NCBI GenBank assembly: GCA_022702195.1
Contig: JAKONB010000209.1
Coordinates: 1 to 25,004 of the forward strand
DNA length: 25,004 bases
DNA from: Beijerinckiaceae bacterium
Lineage (GTDB): Bacteria > Pseudomonadota > Alphaproteobacteria > Rhizobiales > Beijerinckiaceae
Direction of reading: 5' to 3'
How positions within the stretch are numbered: position 1 is the stretch's first letter; every line of letters begins with the position of its first letter. The notes under the pieces were generated by a model. It saw only the letters and a program-made list of their open reading frames with translations, was not told the DNA's origin and did no database searches. The translations under genes and the position numbers were made by a program. Below are positions 7,423 through 15,979 of this stretch, piece by piece.

Positions 7423-7884
7423 TCAAAGCGGCTCTCCTTCCGTCCCCCCACCATCGAATCGCCCCCGCGCCGCGCGAATCGCCGCGTGATGCGCCTCCGC
7501 CCAGCCCACCAGGGCGGCCAGCGGCGTCAGCAGCGAGCGGCCGAGAGCGGCCATCCGGTACTCGACGCTGGGGGGCTTGGTCGGAAACACGTGGCGGGTG
7601 ACGAAGCCGTCGCGCTCCAGGTCGCGCAGGGTCTGGGTCAGCATGCGCTTGGAGATGTCGGGCACCGCGCGCCCGAGTTCGCTGAAGCGGCGAGGGCCGC
7701 CGGCCAGAGCCATCAGCACCAGCGTGGTCCATTTGTCGCCGATCCGGTCGAGCACGTCGCGCACCGGGCAGCGCGCCGGATCGAGCCCGGCCCGCTGCCA
7801 CTGCGCGAAGGTCTCGGCGAGGTCGTCCGGGCCGGTCGCCGGGGGATGTCCCGGGTCGGTTCTCGCGGCGTAACCCTGTCCCAT
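7423..7884 (-). CDS. HxlR-family winged-helix transcriptional regulator
   Basis: 153 residues. The HxlR core starts with CPVRDVLDRIGDKWTTLVLM (residues 39-58), followed by GGPRRFSEL, the recognition-helix region ISKRMLTQTLRDLERDGF (78-94) and the wing ending in PPSVEYRMAALGRSLL. Cys39 sits at the N-terminal position that senses thiol-reactive or quinone compounds in several HxlR proteins. ATG 7884 is strongly supported by AAGGAGG about 7 nt upstream; longer frames lack this. The gene is divergent from an NmrA/QorB-type oxidoreductase, a recurring pairing in which the regulator usually represses the oxidoreductase and itself. Dimeric DNA binding in the 79-bp spacer is expected. Confidence 0.9.
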   Translation of the reverse strand: MGQGYAARTDPGHPPATGPDDLAETFAQWQRAGLDPARCPVRDVLDRIGDKWTTLVLMALAGGPRRFSELGRAVPDISKRMLTQTLRDLERDGFVTRHVFPTKPPSVEYRMAALGRSLLTPLAALVGWAEAHHAAIRAARGRFDGGGTEGEPL

Positions 7885-7922
7885 GAAACTGCCTCCTTCC
7901 GGCCCGAGACGGTCTCGATTAA

Positions 7923-7933
7923 ATACCATGTAT
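7923..7933. promoter_or_regulatory. Candidate HxlR operator
   Basis: ATAC-cat-GTAT is an inverted repeat with a 3-bp spacer in the middle of the 79-bp region between the divergent regulator and oxidoreductase genes. A looser CGAT/ATCG pair overlaps it. Assignment to the regulator is inferred from position. Confidence 0.4.
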
Positions 7934-7963
7934 CGGAAGTAAACCGGGACAGGGATTTCTGCC

Positions 7964-8878
<915 letters not shown>

Positions 8879-8923
8879 AGGCGGGTTCCCACCCGACCGC
8901 ATCGGGCGTCCCGCTCCAAGCCG

Positions 8924-8952
8924 TCGCCCCCTTCCCGTTTGGGCGGGGGCGA
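8924..8952 (+). terminator. Hairpin downstream of the oxidoreductase gene
   Basis: Perfect 8-bp arms TCGCCCCC (8924-8931) and GGGGGCGA (8945-8952) lie 46 bp after the stop codon, with an inner CCC/GGG pair in the loop. No strong T-tract. Plausible terminator. Confidence 0.45.
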
Positions 8953-9070
8953 TCGCGCAGGGGAGGGCGGGCGCCGGCCTGCCGACCCGGGGGCGAGGCG
9001 GTCGGTGCAAATCGGCCATCCGATCCCGGTTCCCCTATTGCCGCCCCAATGGAATGCGATAGGCAGGATT

Positions 9071-9087
9071 CCGTGCAACCTGCACGG
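9071..9087. promoter_or_regulatory. Perfect 17-bp palindrome upstream of the YafK-family gene
   Basis: CCGTGCA-acc-TGCACGG has 7-bp exact arms and ends 43 bp before the ATG at 9131. Size and position suit a dimeric regulator site. The regulator is unknown. Confidence 0.4.
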
Positions 9088-9130
9088 CGTCGGCGCCCGC
9101 GCCGGACGGATCGCTCATCCCGGACCATGC

Positions 9131-10297
9131 ATGGTCTTCTTTGTCCCAAGGGTCCTGCTCGCCGGCCTGCTGCTGGCGACGCCCGCCGCCGCCGCGCCCG
9201 GCAAGGCTGCCGCGCCGATCCCGGCCGCGACCCTGGCGCTGATGCAGGCGCGCGGGACCACCGCGAGCGCCCCGGTGCTGTTCCGGGCTTATAAGAAAGA
9301 GAGCGAGATCGAGGTGTGGAAGCGCGCCGCCTCCGGCCGCTTCGTTCACGTGAAAACCTTCCCGATCTGCCGCTGGTCCGGCCAGCTCGGCCCCAAGCGT
9401 CAGAGCGGCGACCGCCAGACCCCCGAAGGGTTCTACACGGTGGCCCAGCGCCAGATGAACCCGAACTCGCGCTATTACCTCTCCTTCGACGTCGGCTACC
9501 CCAACGCCTATGACCGCGCCCATGGCTCCACCGGCTCGGCCGTGATGGTGCATGGGGTGTGCTCGTCGATGGGCTGCTTCGCCATGACGGACGCGGTGGC
9601 AGGGGAACTCTACGCCATCGCCCGCGAGGCCTTCGCCGGCGTGCAGGCGGCGTTCCAGTTCCAATCCTACCCGTTCCGGATGACGGCCCTGAACATGGCC
9701 CGCCACCGCACCGACCCGAACCTCGATTTCTGGCGCCAGCTCAAGGCCGGGTCGGACCGGTTCGAGGCGCTCGGCGAGGAGCCCCTGGTCACGGTCGCGG
9801 CGGGCCGCTACGCCTTCGCGCCGGTCAAGGACCCGGCCCGCGAGGCCGTGGTCGCCGCGCGGCTGGCCGAAGAGGAGGCCCGCACCGCCACCCTGGTGGC
9901 GGAGGGGAGTGCCGCGGTGCGCACCACCTATTCGGATGGCGGGCAGCACGCCTTCTGGGCGGCGCTCTCCGCCAAGGGCGTGTCGCTGGGCGAGGTCAGC
10001 CGGCCCGAGGCCCTGGCCTATGCGGGGCAGGAGGTGGTGGTGATCCCGGCCCATCCCCGGCCGGCCCCGATCCGGGTGGCCGAGGCCGTCTGGTCGCGCT
10101 GGATCGCCGCCGATTCGGCGTTCGGACTCACCCGGATGGCCGGCTTCGTGCCCGTCTACGAGACGGCCCCTGTCCGGTTCGCCCCCCTCGTCACCGCCTA
10201 TCTCGACACCCTGCCGGCCCTGGTGCGCAGCGACCTCGCGGGCCTGCCCGGCCGCCCGGCCGTCGCCGCCTCCCGCGAGGTGATCGCCCAGCGCTGA
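9131..10297 (+). CDS. Exported L,D-transpeptidase (YafK/ErfK) family protein
   Basis: 388 residues. Signal peptide MVFFVPRVLLAGLLLATPAAA (cleavage about residue 21). The catalytic YkuD/YafK motif is AVMVHGVCSSMGCFAMTD, with His141 and the nucleophile Cys149. Around it are FPICRWSGQLGPKRQSGDRQ and TPEGFYTV, typical of the YafK group. E. coli YafK (DpaA) detaches Braun lipoprotein from peptidoglycan, whereas other members crosslink peptidoglycan; which applies here cannot be told from sequence. About 200 residues follow the catalytic domain, longer than E. coli YafK, with no motif that I recognise. ATG 9131 is chosen because the signal peptide begins there; a longer frame from 8939 is low-complexity. 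Confidence 0.88.
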   Translation: MVFFVPRVLLAGLLLATPAAAAPGKAAAPIPAATLALMQARGTTASAPVLFRAYKKESEIEVWKRAASGRFVHVKTFPICRWSGQLGPKRQSGDRQTPEGFYTVAQRQMNPNSRYYLSFDVGYPNAYDRAHGSTGSAVMVHGVCSSMGCFAMTDAVAGELYAIAREAFAGVQAAFQFQSYPFRMTALNMARHRTDPNLDFWRQLKAGSDRFEALGEEPLVTVAAGRYAFAPVKDPAREAVVAARLAEEEARTATLVAEGSAAVRTTYSDGGQHAFWAALSAKGVSLGEVSRPEALAYAGQEVVVIPAHPRPAPIRVAEAVWSRWIAADSAFGLTRMAGFVPVYETAPVRFAPLVTAYLDTLPALVRSDLAGLPGRPAVAASREVIAQR

Positions 10298-10352
10298 CCG
10301 GGGCGGCAGACCCCGTGGCCCTGCGGATACGGGCGTTCGGCGCCGCGCCACG

Positions 10353-10387
10353 GCACCCGGCCATGTGCGTCGCCGCACATCGGGTGC
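10353..10387 (+). terminator. Strong two-part hairpin after the YafK-family gene
   Basis: GCACCCG (10353-10359) pairs with CGGGTGC (10381-10387), and ATGTGCG (10363-10369) pairs with CGCACAT (10374-10380) around a tcgc loop. The result is 14 perfect pairs with a single 3-nt bulge, 56 bp beyond the stop. No T-tract follows. Likely a terminator, possibly a processing or regulatory RNA structure. Confidence 0.5.
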
Positions 10388-10549
10388 GGACCCGGCTTAC
10401 TACCTCAAGACTTGTTCCACTTCGATTCTGGCAAAGTCCCTTTCGCCGCCATGCCAAAACAGGCGACCATGAAGATGCACGCGTGGGATCGCGTCGGCGC
10501 GACGACGGGTTCCCGACCCGGAGGGATCGGGGCAATTGGTAATCGAGCG

Positions 10550-11464
10550 ATGACAGTGTCGAATGGTCCGCAGCCGGACGATGGCCTTTCCCTGCGCTTC
10601 TGGGGCGTCCGCGGGTCCACCCCGGTGAGCGGCCCGGAATACGCCGAGTTCGGCGGCAGCACGCCCTGCATGGAGATCCGCTGCGGCGAGCGGCTGTTCC
10701 TGCTCGATGCGGGCTCGGGGCTGGGCGCCTGCGGCCGGCACTACCGTGACGGGCTGATGCACGCCCTGCCCCAATCCATCGATCTCCTGTTCAGCCATCT
10801 CCATCTCGACCACACCGCCGGTCTGCCGTTCTTCAAGCCGGTGATCCTCGATGCGGAGCGCACCCTCAACACCTATTGCGGCAATCTCGACGGAGCCAGC
10901 GCCGGCGAGGCCCTGGAGCGGCTGTTCTCGCCGCCGCTCTTTCCCGTCAGCCTCGACATCCTGCCCTGCACCCTGGCCCATCACGGCTTCCGAGCGGGCG
11001 AGACCCTGACCTTCGCGGACGGCGCCCGCGTCGACACCATCCTGCTCAATCATCCGCAGGGCTCGGTGGTCTACCGCTTCGACCATGCCGGCCGCCGCCT
11101 CTGCATCATCAGCGACATCGAGCATTCCGATCCGTGGCCGGACGCGGCGCTGCTCGACTTCGTGCGCGGCGCCGACCTGATGGTCTATGACGGGATGTTC
11201 ACCGATTGCGAATATCCGGTCTGCCGGGGCTGGGGCCATTCCACCTGGCAGAAGGGCGCCGAGCTCGCCCAGGCCGCCGGCGTGACGGCGATGGCGATCA
11301 TCCATCTCCACCCGAGCCACACCGACGCGATGCTGCACGCGATGGAGGCCGAGATGCGGGTGGTGATGCCCAGCGCCTTCATCGCCCGCGAGCGCCAGAT
11401 CGTGGCGGTCGGCGCCCCGGCCCGCCCGACCGCGCGGTCGCTCCCCCTGGCGCTGACCGCCTGA
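10550..11464 (+). CDS. Metallo-beta-lactamase-fold hydrolase
   Basis: 304 residues. It opens with FWGVRGSTPVSGPEYAEFGGSTPC, the N-terminus of the RNase Z/PhnP-like branch of the fold. The di-metal motif HLHLDHTAG (His83, His85, Asp87, His88) follows, then LNHPQGSVVYRF, CIISDIEHSD and a C-terminal IIHLHPSHTD. All metal-ligand positions look occupied, so it should be an active phosphodiesterase-type hydrolase, but the substrate is unknown; cyclic nucleotide, cyclic phosphate and RNA are all possible. ATG 10550 is preferred because homology begins about 12 residues later; an in-frame start at 10412 would add 46 unlike residues. No signal peptide; cytoplasmic. Confidence 0.87.
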   Translation: MTVSNGPQPDDGLSLRFWGVRGSTPVSGPEYAEFGGSTPCMEIRCGERLFLLDAGSGLGACGRHYRDGLMHALPQSIDLLFSHLHLDHTAGLPFFKPVILDAERTLNTYCGNLDGASAGEALERLFSPPLFPVSLDILPCTLAHHGFRAGETLTFADGARVDTILLNHPQGSVVYRFDHAGRRLCIISDIEHSDPWPDAALLDFVRGADLMVYDGMFTDCEYPVCRGWGHSTWQKGAELAQAAGVTAMAIIHLHPSHTDAMLHAMEAEMRVVMPSAFIARERQIVAVGAPARPTARSLPLALTA

Positions 11465-11562
11465 CGGTCCTCCCGCATCCGGCGGATTCCGGTCGATCGC
11501 CTCGGTGATCCCGCCCCGTTTCGGCCGCGCGGAGGCTGGACGGTCCCGGCCTTGCGGGCGGG

Positions 11563-13032
11563 TCACCCCAGGGCGCGGACGGAGGCGCCGACCTTCTGGA
11601 CCGACGCGTCGACGGCGTCGGCCGCCTGGGCGATGCCATCGACGTTCAGGCGCACGCGCTCGACGCCCTCGGCCGCGACCTGCATGTTCAGCGACATTTC
11701 CCGCGTCGCCGCCGCCTGCCGCGTCACCGCCGTCGAGACGCCGAGCGAGAGCGCGCTGAGATGCCCGATGGTGCGGGCGATCGCCCCGATGGCGTCGACC
11801 GCCTGCCGGGTGGAGGTCTGAACAGCCGCGATCTGGGTGCCGATCTCCTCGGTGGCCCGGGAGGATTGGCCGGCCAGCGCCTTCACCTCGCCCGCCACCA
11901 CGGCGAAGCCCCGCCCGGCCTCGCCGGCCCGCGCCGCCTCGATGGTGGCGTTGAGCGCCAGCAGGTTGGTCTGGTCGGCGATGGACCTGATCATCGCCAC
12001 CACCGCGTCGATCCGCTCCGCCGCCGCCGTCAGGCCGGAGACGATGCCGCCGGCCTCCTCGGCCCGGGCCACCGCCTCGTCGGAGGCGGATTGGGCCTCG
12101 ACCGCGTGCCGGTTCAGCTCCGCGATGGAGGCGGAGAAGTCCTCGGCGCCGGCCGCCATCGCCTGGACGGTGTCCGAGGTGCGGGCCGCCGCCTCGGCGG
12201 TGGTCGCGGCCTGGGCGTTCACGTCGGAGATCGCCCGCATGATGACGCCGATATCGGCGTCGATCGCGCCCCGGCCCGCCGCGCGCCGCAGACGCTCCGT
12301 CACCTGGGCGGTCACGTCCGTGGCGAATTTCACCACCGCGCAGGGTTTGCCGGTCCGGTCGAGGATCGGATTGTAGACCCCGTGGATCCACAGGTCGTGC
12401 CCGGCCTTGTCGACGCGCCGGAACTCGCCGGCCTGGTGATGGCCGGCGGCGAGGGAGGTCCAGAAATCCCGGTAGGCCGGGCTGTCCCGCTCCGCCGGAT
12501 CGACGAAGAGGCTGTGATGCCGGCCCCGGATCTCGTCGAGATCGTATCCCACCGTCGCGAGGAAATTCGCGTTGGCGTCGGTGATGATCCCGTCGGGGGT
12601 GAAATGAATGACCGCCTGCGCCCGGTTGAGCGCCGCGATCTGGCCCTCATGGGCGACGTTGCGCAGGGTCTGGGCCGTGATGTCGGTGGCGAACTTGACG
12701 ATGCGGACCGGCTTCCCGCGCCGGTCGAGGATCGGGTTGTAGCTCGCCTGAATCCAGATCTCGCGGCCCCCCTTGGCGATGCGGCGGAATTCGCGGACCT
12801 GGAACGCCCCCTGGCGCAGGCTCTCCCAGAAGTCCCGGTAGGCCGGGCTGTCGCGCTCGTCCTCGGCCACGAACATCGCGTGCGGCTGGCCCCGCACCTC
12901 GTCCAGCGTGTAGCCGATCAGGTCGAGGAAGAGGGCATTGGCGCGCAGCACCGTGCCGTCCATGGCGAACTCGATGCGTCCCTGCGAGCGGTCGATGGCC
13001 TCCAGCGTGGCGCGCCGCCCCAAGTCAAACAT
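11563..13032 (-). CDS. Soluble methyl-accepting chemotaxis protein with two PAS domains
   Basis: 489 residues without membrane segments or HAMP domain. PAS1 (about 10-122) and PAS2 (about 132-244) are near-duplicates: both contain RDSPAYRDFW and YNPILDR-GKP followed by VVKFATD or IVKFATD. The MCP signalling region (about 255-489) has the conserved tip QTNLLALNATIEAARAGEAG and RGFAVVAGEVKALA (about 355-387) that contacts CheA/CheW. It should therefore be a cytoplasmic receptor reporting an internal signal such as redox state, oxygen or a metabolite through a PAS cofactor. ATG 13032 (MFDLGRR) is preferred over ATG 13086 because GAGGA lies 8 nt upstream of it. No che genes are next to it. Confidence 0.92.
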   Translation of the reverse strand: MFDLGRRATLEAIDRSQGRIEFAMDGTVLRANALFLDLIGYTLDEVRGQPHAMFVAEDERDSPAYRDFWESLRQGAFQVREFRRIAKGGREIWIQASYNPILDRRGKPVRIVKFATDITAQTLRNVAHEGQIAALNRAQAVIHFTPDGIITDANANFLATVGYDLDEIRGRHHSLFVDPAERDSPAYRDFWTSLAAGHHQAGEFRRVDKAGHDLWIHGVYNPILDRTGKPCAVVKFATDVTAQVTERLRRAAGRGAIDADIGVIMRAISDVNAQAATTAEAAARTSDTVQAMAAGAEDFSASIAELNRHAVEAQSASDEAVARAEEAGGIVSGLTAAAERIDAVVAMIRSIADQTNLLALNATIEAARAGEAGRGFAVVAGEVKALAGQSSRATEEIGTQIAAVQTSTRQAVDAIGAIARTIGHLSALSLGVSTAVTRQAAATREMSLNMQVAAEGVERVRLNVDGIAQAADAVDASVQKVGASVRALG

Positions 13033-13448
13033 GCCGCCGTTCCTCACCGCCACGCGCCGCGCGATATCCTGTTCAGGTTGCCCCATACGGGTCGCCGTTC
13101 GTCAACATTCCATGAACGGCCGGACCCCGCGCCGGGCATCGTTCCCGGCCGGTCTCCCGTCGAGACGAGCCACCGATCGTCATCTGTCCTCGCGCCCGCA
13201 TGGCCCGGGGATGGCGTCGCGCAGGCCGGCATCCACCCCTGTCACGGGACGACCGGTCGGCGGCCGATGACAGGCGTCCGCTGGACCGATGTGGGACGAT
13301 CTTATCGCGCGCAATCGATCACGTTTCCGTCAGGTGGCGTCCCGGCCGGCCATCGGGGCAGGGCGAGCCCTTCAGGTCGATGAACCTTGGCCGCGATCTC
13401 GTGCGTTGCCCGGACGAACCGATCCGTTTTCCCGTGCGAGACCCCCTC
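13033..13448. other. 416-bp divergent intergenic region, no gene recognised
   Basis: It lies between the chemoreceptor start and the first propeller gene. Open frames here have no recognisable product. One clear structure is an inverted repeat GCCGTTC (13094-13100) / GAACGGC (13114-13120) with a 13-nt spacer, about 60 bp upstream of the chemoreceptor start, a possible regulatory site. Promoters for both genes are presumably here but I cannot assign boxes. Confidence 0.4.
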
Positions 13449-14681
13449 ATGTTTCTCCGCCACATCCGTCCGGCGCGCCGCGCGCCGGCCAAGACCGTCT
13501 CCCTCCTGGCCGCCGGCCTCGCCGGGTCGCTGCTGGCCGGCGCCGCGCCGCTCCGGGCCGCCGAAACCGCGAGCCCGGCCGCTGCGCCCGCCCTCACCAA
13601 GGTCGCGAGCTTCGCGCATCAGGTCACCGGCGTCACCGTGGCCAAGGACGGACGGATCTTCGTCAACTTCCCGCGCTGGACCGAAGATTCCGAAATCTCC
13701 GTCGCCGAGCTGAAGGACGGGGCGCTGATCCCGTTCCCGAACGCGGAGTGGAATGGCTGGCGCAACGCCCGCAAGGACGAGGTCTCGGCGGCGGACCATT
13801 GGGTCTGCGTCCAGAGCGTGGTGGCCGGACCCAACGGCAATCTTTGGGTGCTCGACCCGGCTGCCCCCGCCATGGGCGCCACCGTGAAGAACGGCCCCAA
13901 GCTGGTGGAGATCGACCTCACCACCAACAAGCCGGCCCGCACCATCGCCTTCGACGAGATCGCCGCGCCCCAGGGCTCCTACCTCAACGACGTCCGGTTC
14001 TCGCCGGACGGCAAGATCGCCTACCTCACCGATTCCGGCGCCAAGGGCGCCCTGCTGGTGGTGGACCTCGACAGCGGCAAGGCCCGGCGCGTCCTCGACG
14101 GCGATCCCGCGACCCAGCCCGATCCGAAGGTCACCGTGACCTATGACGGCAAGCCCCTGCGCCGCCCCGATGGGCGCGGCGTCGAGTTCGCCGCCGACGG
14201 CCTCGCGCTCTCGCCCGACGGCAAGACGCTGTACTGGCAGGCGATCAAGGGCAAGACGCTCTATAGCCTGCCCACCGAATCGCTGGCCGGCGGCCTGACC
14301 ACGGCGCTGATGCCGACCTCCCTCGCCGACCAGAGCCTCGCGGGCCGGATCGAGACCGTGGGCGAGAACGGCCCGGCCGACGGCCTGATCATCGGCAGGC
14401 ACGACGGGCGGATGTACGTGACCTCGCCGCAGGACGATGCGATCAAGGTGCGCGACCTCTCGGCCAAGGGCTCGGCCGTGACCGTTCTGGTCCAGGACAA
14501 GCGCCTGCGCTGGCCCGATACCTTCGCGGAAGGTCCGGACGGCACGATCTACGTCACGACGTCGCACATCCAGGATTCGGCCTTCTACAAGCCCGACGCG
14601 CCGATCGCCCTGCCTACCGAATTGTGGAGCCTCAAGCCCGCCCCGGTGGAAGCCACCGGCTCGACCAAGCCGGCCCGCTAG
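13449..14681 (+). CDS. Exported royal-jelly/yellow-family beta-propeller protein (1)
   Basis: 410 residues. The long N-terminal signal (MFLRHIRPARRAPAK, hydrophobic core, cleavage near ...LRA-AET at about 38) directs export. The mature protein matches the major royal jelly protein/yellow family: VTVAKDGRIFVNFPRW, WVCVQSVVAGPNGNLWVLD, GSYLNDVRFSPDGKIAYLTD, ADGLALSPDGKTLYWQ and LRWPDTFAEGPDGTIYVTTS are successive propeller blades. Bacterial members have unknown substrates. It is a paralogue of the gene at 15980 and sits 280 bp upstream of an SMP-30 gene. ATG 13449 starts the signal peptide; upstream in-frame Met codons would bury it. Confidence 0.87.
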   Translation: MFLRHIRPARRAPAKTVSLLAAGLAGSLLAGAAPLRAAETASPAAAPALTKVASFAHQVTGVTVAKDGRIFVNFPRWTEDSEISVAELKDGALIPFPNAEWNGWRNARKDEVSAADHWVCVQSVVAGPNGNLWVLDPAAPAMGATVKNGPKLVEIDLTTNKPARTIAFDEIAAPQGSYLNDVRFSPDGKIAYLTDSGAKGALLVVDLDSGKARRVLDGDPATQPDPKVTVTYDGKPLRRPDGRGVEFAADGLALSPDGKTLYWQAIKGKTLYSLPTESLAGGLTTALMPTSLADQSLAGRIETVGENGPADGLIIGRHDGRMYVTSPQDDAIKVRDLSAKGSAVTVLVQDKRLRWPDTFAEGPDGTIYVTTSHIQDSAFYKPDAPIALPTELWSLKPAPVEATGSTKPAR

Positions 14682-14824
14682 CCTCCCGACCGCATCCGCG
14701 CCGGACGGGTCCCGCCGTGGGTCCGTTCGGCAACCCAAAAGACCCGATCCGCCGGCGGGTTCACCCATCCGCTCAACCGCCGATGGCGTGACCACCTGAC
14801 GGTCGGACACAGCCGTGACCGGCC

Positions 14825-14910
14825 CCCTCTCCCGTCTGGGAGAGGGACGTGCCCCATCCGAAGAGGTCACACGCCTCATCTTGTCCCTCTCCTTCCAGGA
14901 GAGGGACCCC
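14825..14910 (-). repeat. Intergenic double-hairpin repeat, copy B (inverted relative to copy A)
   Basis: Hairpins at 14884-14906 and 14825-14846 match, on the minus strand, the two hairpins of the element at 4391-4486 in the same order. The spacer between the hairpins is about 12 nt shorter. It lies between the first propeller gene and the SMP-30 gene, where it may separate two transcripts. Confidence 0.75.
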
Positions 14911-14961
14911 GCGCTTTCCCACGCGCCGTGTGAAAGCCGTAGACCTGATCCGGGAGAGACG

Positions 14962-15948
14962 ATGCAGCGACCTGCGCGACGCGCGATCCTTCAGCACGGC
15001 TTGGCCGCCCTGGCGTTCACCGCCCTGCCGCGCACGGCCTGCGCCGCCCCGGCCGTGCGGGTGGACGATCCAGGCCTCGCCGCCGTGGTGGCGCCGGACG
15101 CCCGGCCCAGGCTCCTGTACGCGCAGGGCCGCTGGTGCGAGGGCCTGTGCTACGCCCCCCGTCTCGGCGGCCTCGTGGTCAGCGACGTGCGGGCCAACCG
15201 CATCCTGGTCATCGGCGAGGATGGCGGCATCCGCCCCTTGCGCGACCCCTCCGACAACGCCAACGGCAACACCCTCGACGGGGAGGGGCGGCTCGTCACC
15301 TGCGAGCACCGCACCCGCCGGGTGGTGCGGGCCGAGGCGGATGGCCGGCTCACCATCCTGGCCGACCGCCACCGGGGCAAACGGCTGAATTCCCCCAACG
15401 ACGTGGTCCTGGCCGCCGACGGCGCCCTGTGGTTCACCGATCCGGTCTTCGGCATCACCATGCCGGACGAGGGCCTGATGGCCGCGCCCGAGCAGGCGGC
15501 CCGGCGGGTCTACCGGATCGATCCCTCGGGCCGGCTCGACGCCATGACCGACGCGGTGGGCCAGCCCAACGGCCTCGCCTTCAGCCCCGACGGCCGCATC
15601 CTTTACGTGAGCGACACCGGGGCGGCCCTGAAGAATCCCGAAGGCGCGCGCGCCATCCTGGCCTTCCCGGTGGAGGGCGGCCGCCTCGGCGCCCCGCGCC
15701 CCTTCGCCACCCTGGAGGCCGGGGTGCCGGACGGCCTGGCGGTGGACGAGGGCGGCCGGGTCTACGCCGCCTGCTTCGACGGCATCCGTATCTTCGCCCC
15801 GGACGGACACCTTCTGGGTCGGATCGCCACCGCCACGGCCTGCGCCAACCTCACCTTCGGTGGCCCGGACGGCACCCGCCTGTTCTTCTCCGCGGGTCCG
15901 ATGGTCCACGCCATCGACCTCAAGGTCCGCAGCACCGGTCCGCGCTGA
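14962..15948 (+). CDS. Exported SMP-30/gluconolactonase-family protein
   Basis: 328 residues. The N-terminus QRPARRAILQHGLAALAF resembles a Tat signal (twin Arg, cleavage after ACA near residue 28). SMP-30 propeller features follow: WCEGLCYAPRLGGLVVSDV (metal-ligand Glu), NANGNTLDGEGRLVTCEH, LNSPNDVVLAADGALWFTDP (Asn ligand), GQPNGLAFSPDGRILYVSD (Asn) and VPDGLAVDEGGRVYAAC (Asp). These are the calcium/zinc ligand positions of lactonases, so it is probably an active lactone hydrolase in the periplasm, for example on sugar lactones; the substrate is not known. GGGAG lies just before ATG 14962. It is followed after 31 bp by a royal-jelly-type gene, so they form an operon. Confidence 0.9.
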   Translation: MQRPARRAILQHGLAALAFTALPRTACAAPAVRVDDPGLAAVVAPDARPRLLYAQGRWCEGLCYAPRLGGLVVSDVRANRILVIGEDGGIRPLRDPSDNANGNTLDGEGRLVTCEHRTRRVVRAEADGRLTILADRHRGKRLNSPNDVVLAADGALWFTDPVFGITMPDEGLMAAPEQAARRVYRIDPSGRLDAMTDAVGQPNGLAFSPDGRILYVSDTGAALKNPEGARAILAFPVEGGRLGAPRPFATLEAGVPDGLAVDEGGRVYAACFDGIRIFAPDGHLLGRIATATACANLTFGGPDGTRLFFSAGPMVHAIDLKVRSTGPR

Positions 15949-15979
15949 CCCTCCCAATCCCCAAGACGAGATACGCCCC

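Noticed and set aside
11510..11562. CCCGCCC and GGGCGGG arms between the convergent metallo-hydrolase and chemoreceptor genes
   Set aside because: The arms are about 40 nt apart with no consistent pairing between them; in DNA this GC-rich such pairs are expected by chance.
13094..13153. EcfG-type promoter (GGAAC and CGTT) reading towards the chemoreceptor
   Set aside because: The two elements exist on the minus strand, but my count gives about 22 nt between them in place of 16-17.
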